A program made the position numbers and the translations under genes. DNA of 64,000 nt from Epiperipatus broadwayi (lineage: Eukaryota; Onychophora; Udeonychophora; Euonychophora; Peripatidae), in NCBI GenBank assembly GCA_028023455.1, contig JAQFVV010012394.1, positions 25,123,053 through 25,187,052 on the forward strand, written 5' to 3'. The notes under the pieces are model-generated. The model was not told the origin of the DNA. It did no database searches and worked only from the letters and a program-made list of their open reading frames with translations. Below are positions 58,801 through 61,800 of this stretch, piece by piece; the first letter of the stretch is position 1; every line of letters begins with the position of its first letter.

Positions 58801-61800
58801 TTTTTAGTTTTGTGAATTTAAGATAATGCTTGCTCTTACTAATTAGGCTATTCTGAAAAATCAAGTCACTAGAAATTTTATATATTTATCTATGAAGATT
58901 ATCTTGGTTTCTCCAGTTTTTTTAAGGGCAAGGTTAATGAGTAGTTTTGAAATATTATGAATTATTTACATTAGACTGATTTATAAAGTTATCTACTATA
59001 AATGTGAATGGTTTATACAAATTTTACTTTTTACTTTCTGCCCATTATTTTTCTTGTCCAATGTATTTTAGGTGCATTTGGTTTTTCTTTTTAATCATTA
59101 CTTTTTGCTCTTTTAATTACGTATTTTGAAATGAGTCAGATGATTTCAGCCATATATGTTCTTCCATATTCACATGGTATTTCATAGATGCAGTTTTTGT
59201 GTTTCAATATTTGCAGTTTGTGTTTTATAGAAGTTAGACTTTTTCATAGGGCACTTATGACTTTGGAAAGGAATCTTAATATACTGATCACAGATTTTCT
59301 TTAGTTTAGCTGCAATTACTAATATCTATGGATACGCTTTAATACCTATAATTGTTTTTCTTATGGTGTTTCTTTTAATTGGCTATTTCATAATGATAGC
59401 TGATGGATAAGTATTTTTCATGAGAGTTTATGCTATATGATTTTTCTTTTTCCAAGTTATTGGTTTCTGAATAAGAATTTTTATTCTGATTAGAGTGTGT
59501 GAGTTTTCTGTTGATTGTAATTTTGATTTTGCTATGAGGGAATCTTGTCAAAAGAAAATTAAGAACTGTAGTGTCTGTTCTTGTTTTAATTCTATTGTGA
59601 ATTTAATTAAAAGAACATAATTATTGATAGTATCCAGAATGTTTGTAGTAATGCTTTACCATATGGCCATAGAAAAGCCAGACTTTAATTGTAGATAGAA
59701 TTTTATTTATGGTTGTAGTTTCAAGTTCTTCCATGTAAATATTGCTGATCAGAGATAGCAATAAGGAATCAAAAAGCATCTTTTGATTTTGTTGGAAGAA
59801 TTCTATAGTATATAATAATAGTATGCTGTGCAGAATGTTAAGTGTAATAAACTATCAATTGGAAGAATTATTCTGGTTTGTACACTACTATTGTTATTTA
59901 ATCTTTTTTTTACATTAGATAATGCTTCATCGCAGAGTACTTTTGTGATTAAGTTTTTCACATCAAAATTTACCAATATGTTAGTTCTTTCACTTTTCAT
60001 GTTGATTAATTCTACAATTTTCTTAGAATCTCTAACACAGAACTGTCTCTTGTATGCCAAAGGACTAAGAACATTAGAATTTTTGATATAGTGAGTTTTC
60101 AGAATTAACAATAGATCTTAATGGAACCTGGCCTTTATTGATTTTAGATGACCACAAAGATGTGGAATTTTTGCCAAAATAAGTCAATCTAATTTTTTCT
60201 GAATCATTGAAATAGCTGTGATCAGGGATGCTTTCTGAATAATATTTACAGTTGTGATTCATAGCTAGTATAGGATTTTTAGTCTGTTGGGAGAAGCTCT
60301 TATTGTATCATAATTACTATTACCCATTTACAAATGTTACATTGCTCTAGCTAGCAGGAAGAATGCTTATAGATTTGTCTAGTTTAAGATTTAATAGATT
60401 TTTCTCTCAACAAAAGTGATAATAGATTTGTATTAATGGTGTCTCATTTTCCAGCGTAATTTTGCTTTCTCTTAACAAAGTCTCACTTGCAGTCTAAATA
60501 ATTCTGTCTGGGAATGAATTAGAGGATTTAGTTATAAGCTTTTAGAAGCTGATTGGAAAACTCTTATGAAGTCTTTATCAGTAAATTTATTTTTTAACAA
60601 AGATTATTAAAGTCAACATTGAGAAGGGTGTAAGACAAGGTGACTCCATATCTCCAAAACTTTTTACAGCAGTGCTGCAAGAAATATTTTGTGGATTAAA
60701 ATGGGAAGCTAAAGGAGTGAAAGTAAATGGAGATTATTTAAGTCATTTAGATTTTTCAGATGATGTAGTTGTTTTTGCAACTTATGCTTCAGAGCTGCAG
60801 GAAATGTTGCAGGAGTTATCAGATGAAAGTAGGACTAAAGATAAAAGTTAAAAGACTAAAGTAATGTTTAATGGATTTTCTCAAAATATGAAAATAAAGA
60901 TTGATTATGATGAGTTAGAAGAAGTTAACAGTTACAAACACCTTGGTCAGATTATTAATACAGATGGAAACATAATGGATGAAATTAATCATAGAATTAA
61001 ACTTGGTTGGATAGAAATAACTTGATACTAAAAGGAAATATACCTATGTGTTTGCTCAAAATATGAAAATAAAGATTGATTATGATGAGTTAGAAGAAGT
61101 TAACAGTTACAAACACCTTGGTCAGATTATTAATACAGATGGAAACTTAATGGATGAAATTAATCATAGAATTAAACTTGGTTGGAGTGCTTTTGGTAGA
61201 AATAACTTGATACTAAAAGGAAATATATCTACGTGTCTGTAAAGGAAGATTTTTAATAAATGTGTTTTACCTGTTCTTACTTATGTATCAATAATGAAAG
61301 AAAGAAACAGTGCACTGGAAAAGACAGTACTATCAGGCTTCTGAATTTTAGGCTATTAAGATCATATATAATTTTCAATGATCATCCAATTTTGACAGGC
61401 AATGTCTTCCAAATTATTTATGAGGACTAATAGTTTTAATTTTAACAGTATACAAGCCTAACACGAGCATCAGTTTTGAAAGAAACTTTTTAAATTCCAA
61501 CCATCAATAAAGATATTAAATGTATATATATTTTGCTCTAAATCTTTTTTTTTTCCTGACTCTTACTTTTCTCATACGGTACTTATTAAACCTATTATTT
61601 TGAAATTATGTTGTGAGTATATGACATTTTTAGTTATTAAAATGATTCTAAAATTTTAAATACAATTTCAATAAATATTTATGCCTTTAATATTATTGTG
61701 AGAGTAAGTTTTGATAAAAAGATCTTCGAATTATTTTGCTTGCGAGTAACAAGCACACGGTATACCCAGCACGCAAATAACACTTTATTTTTCGAAATAG

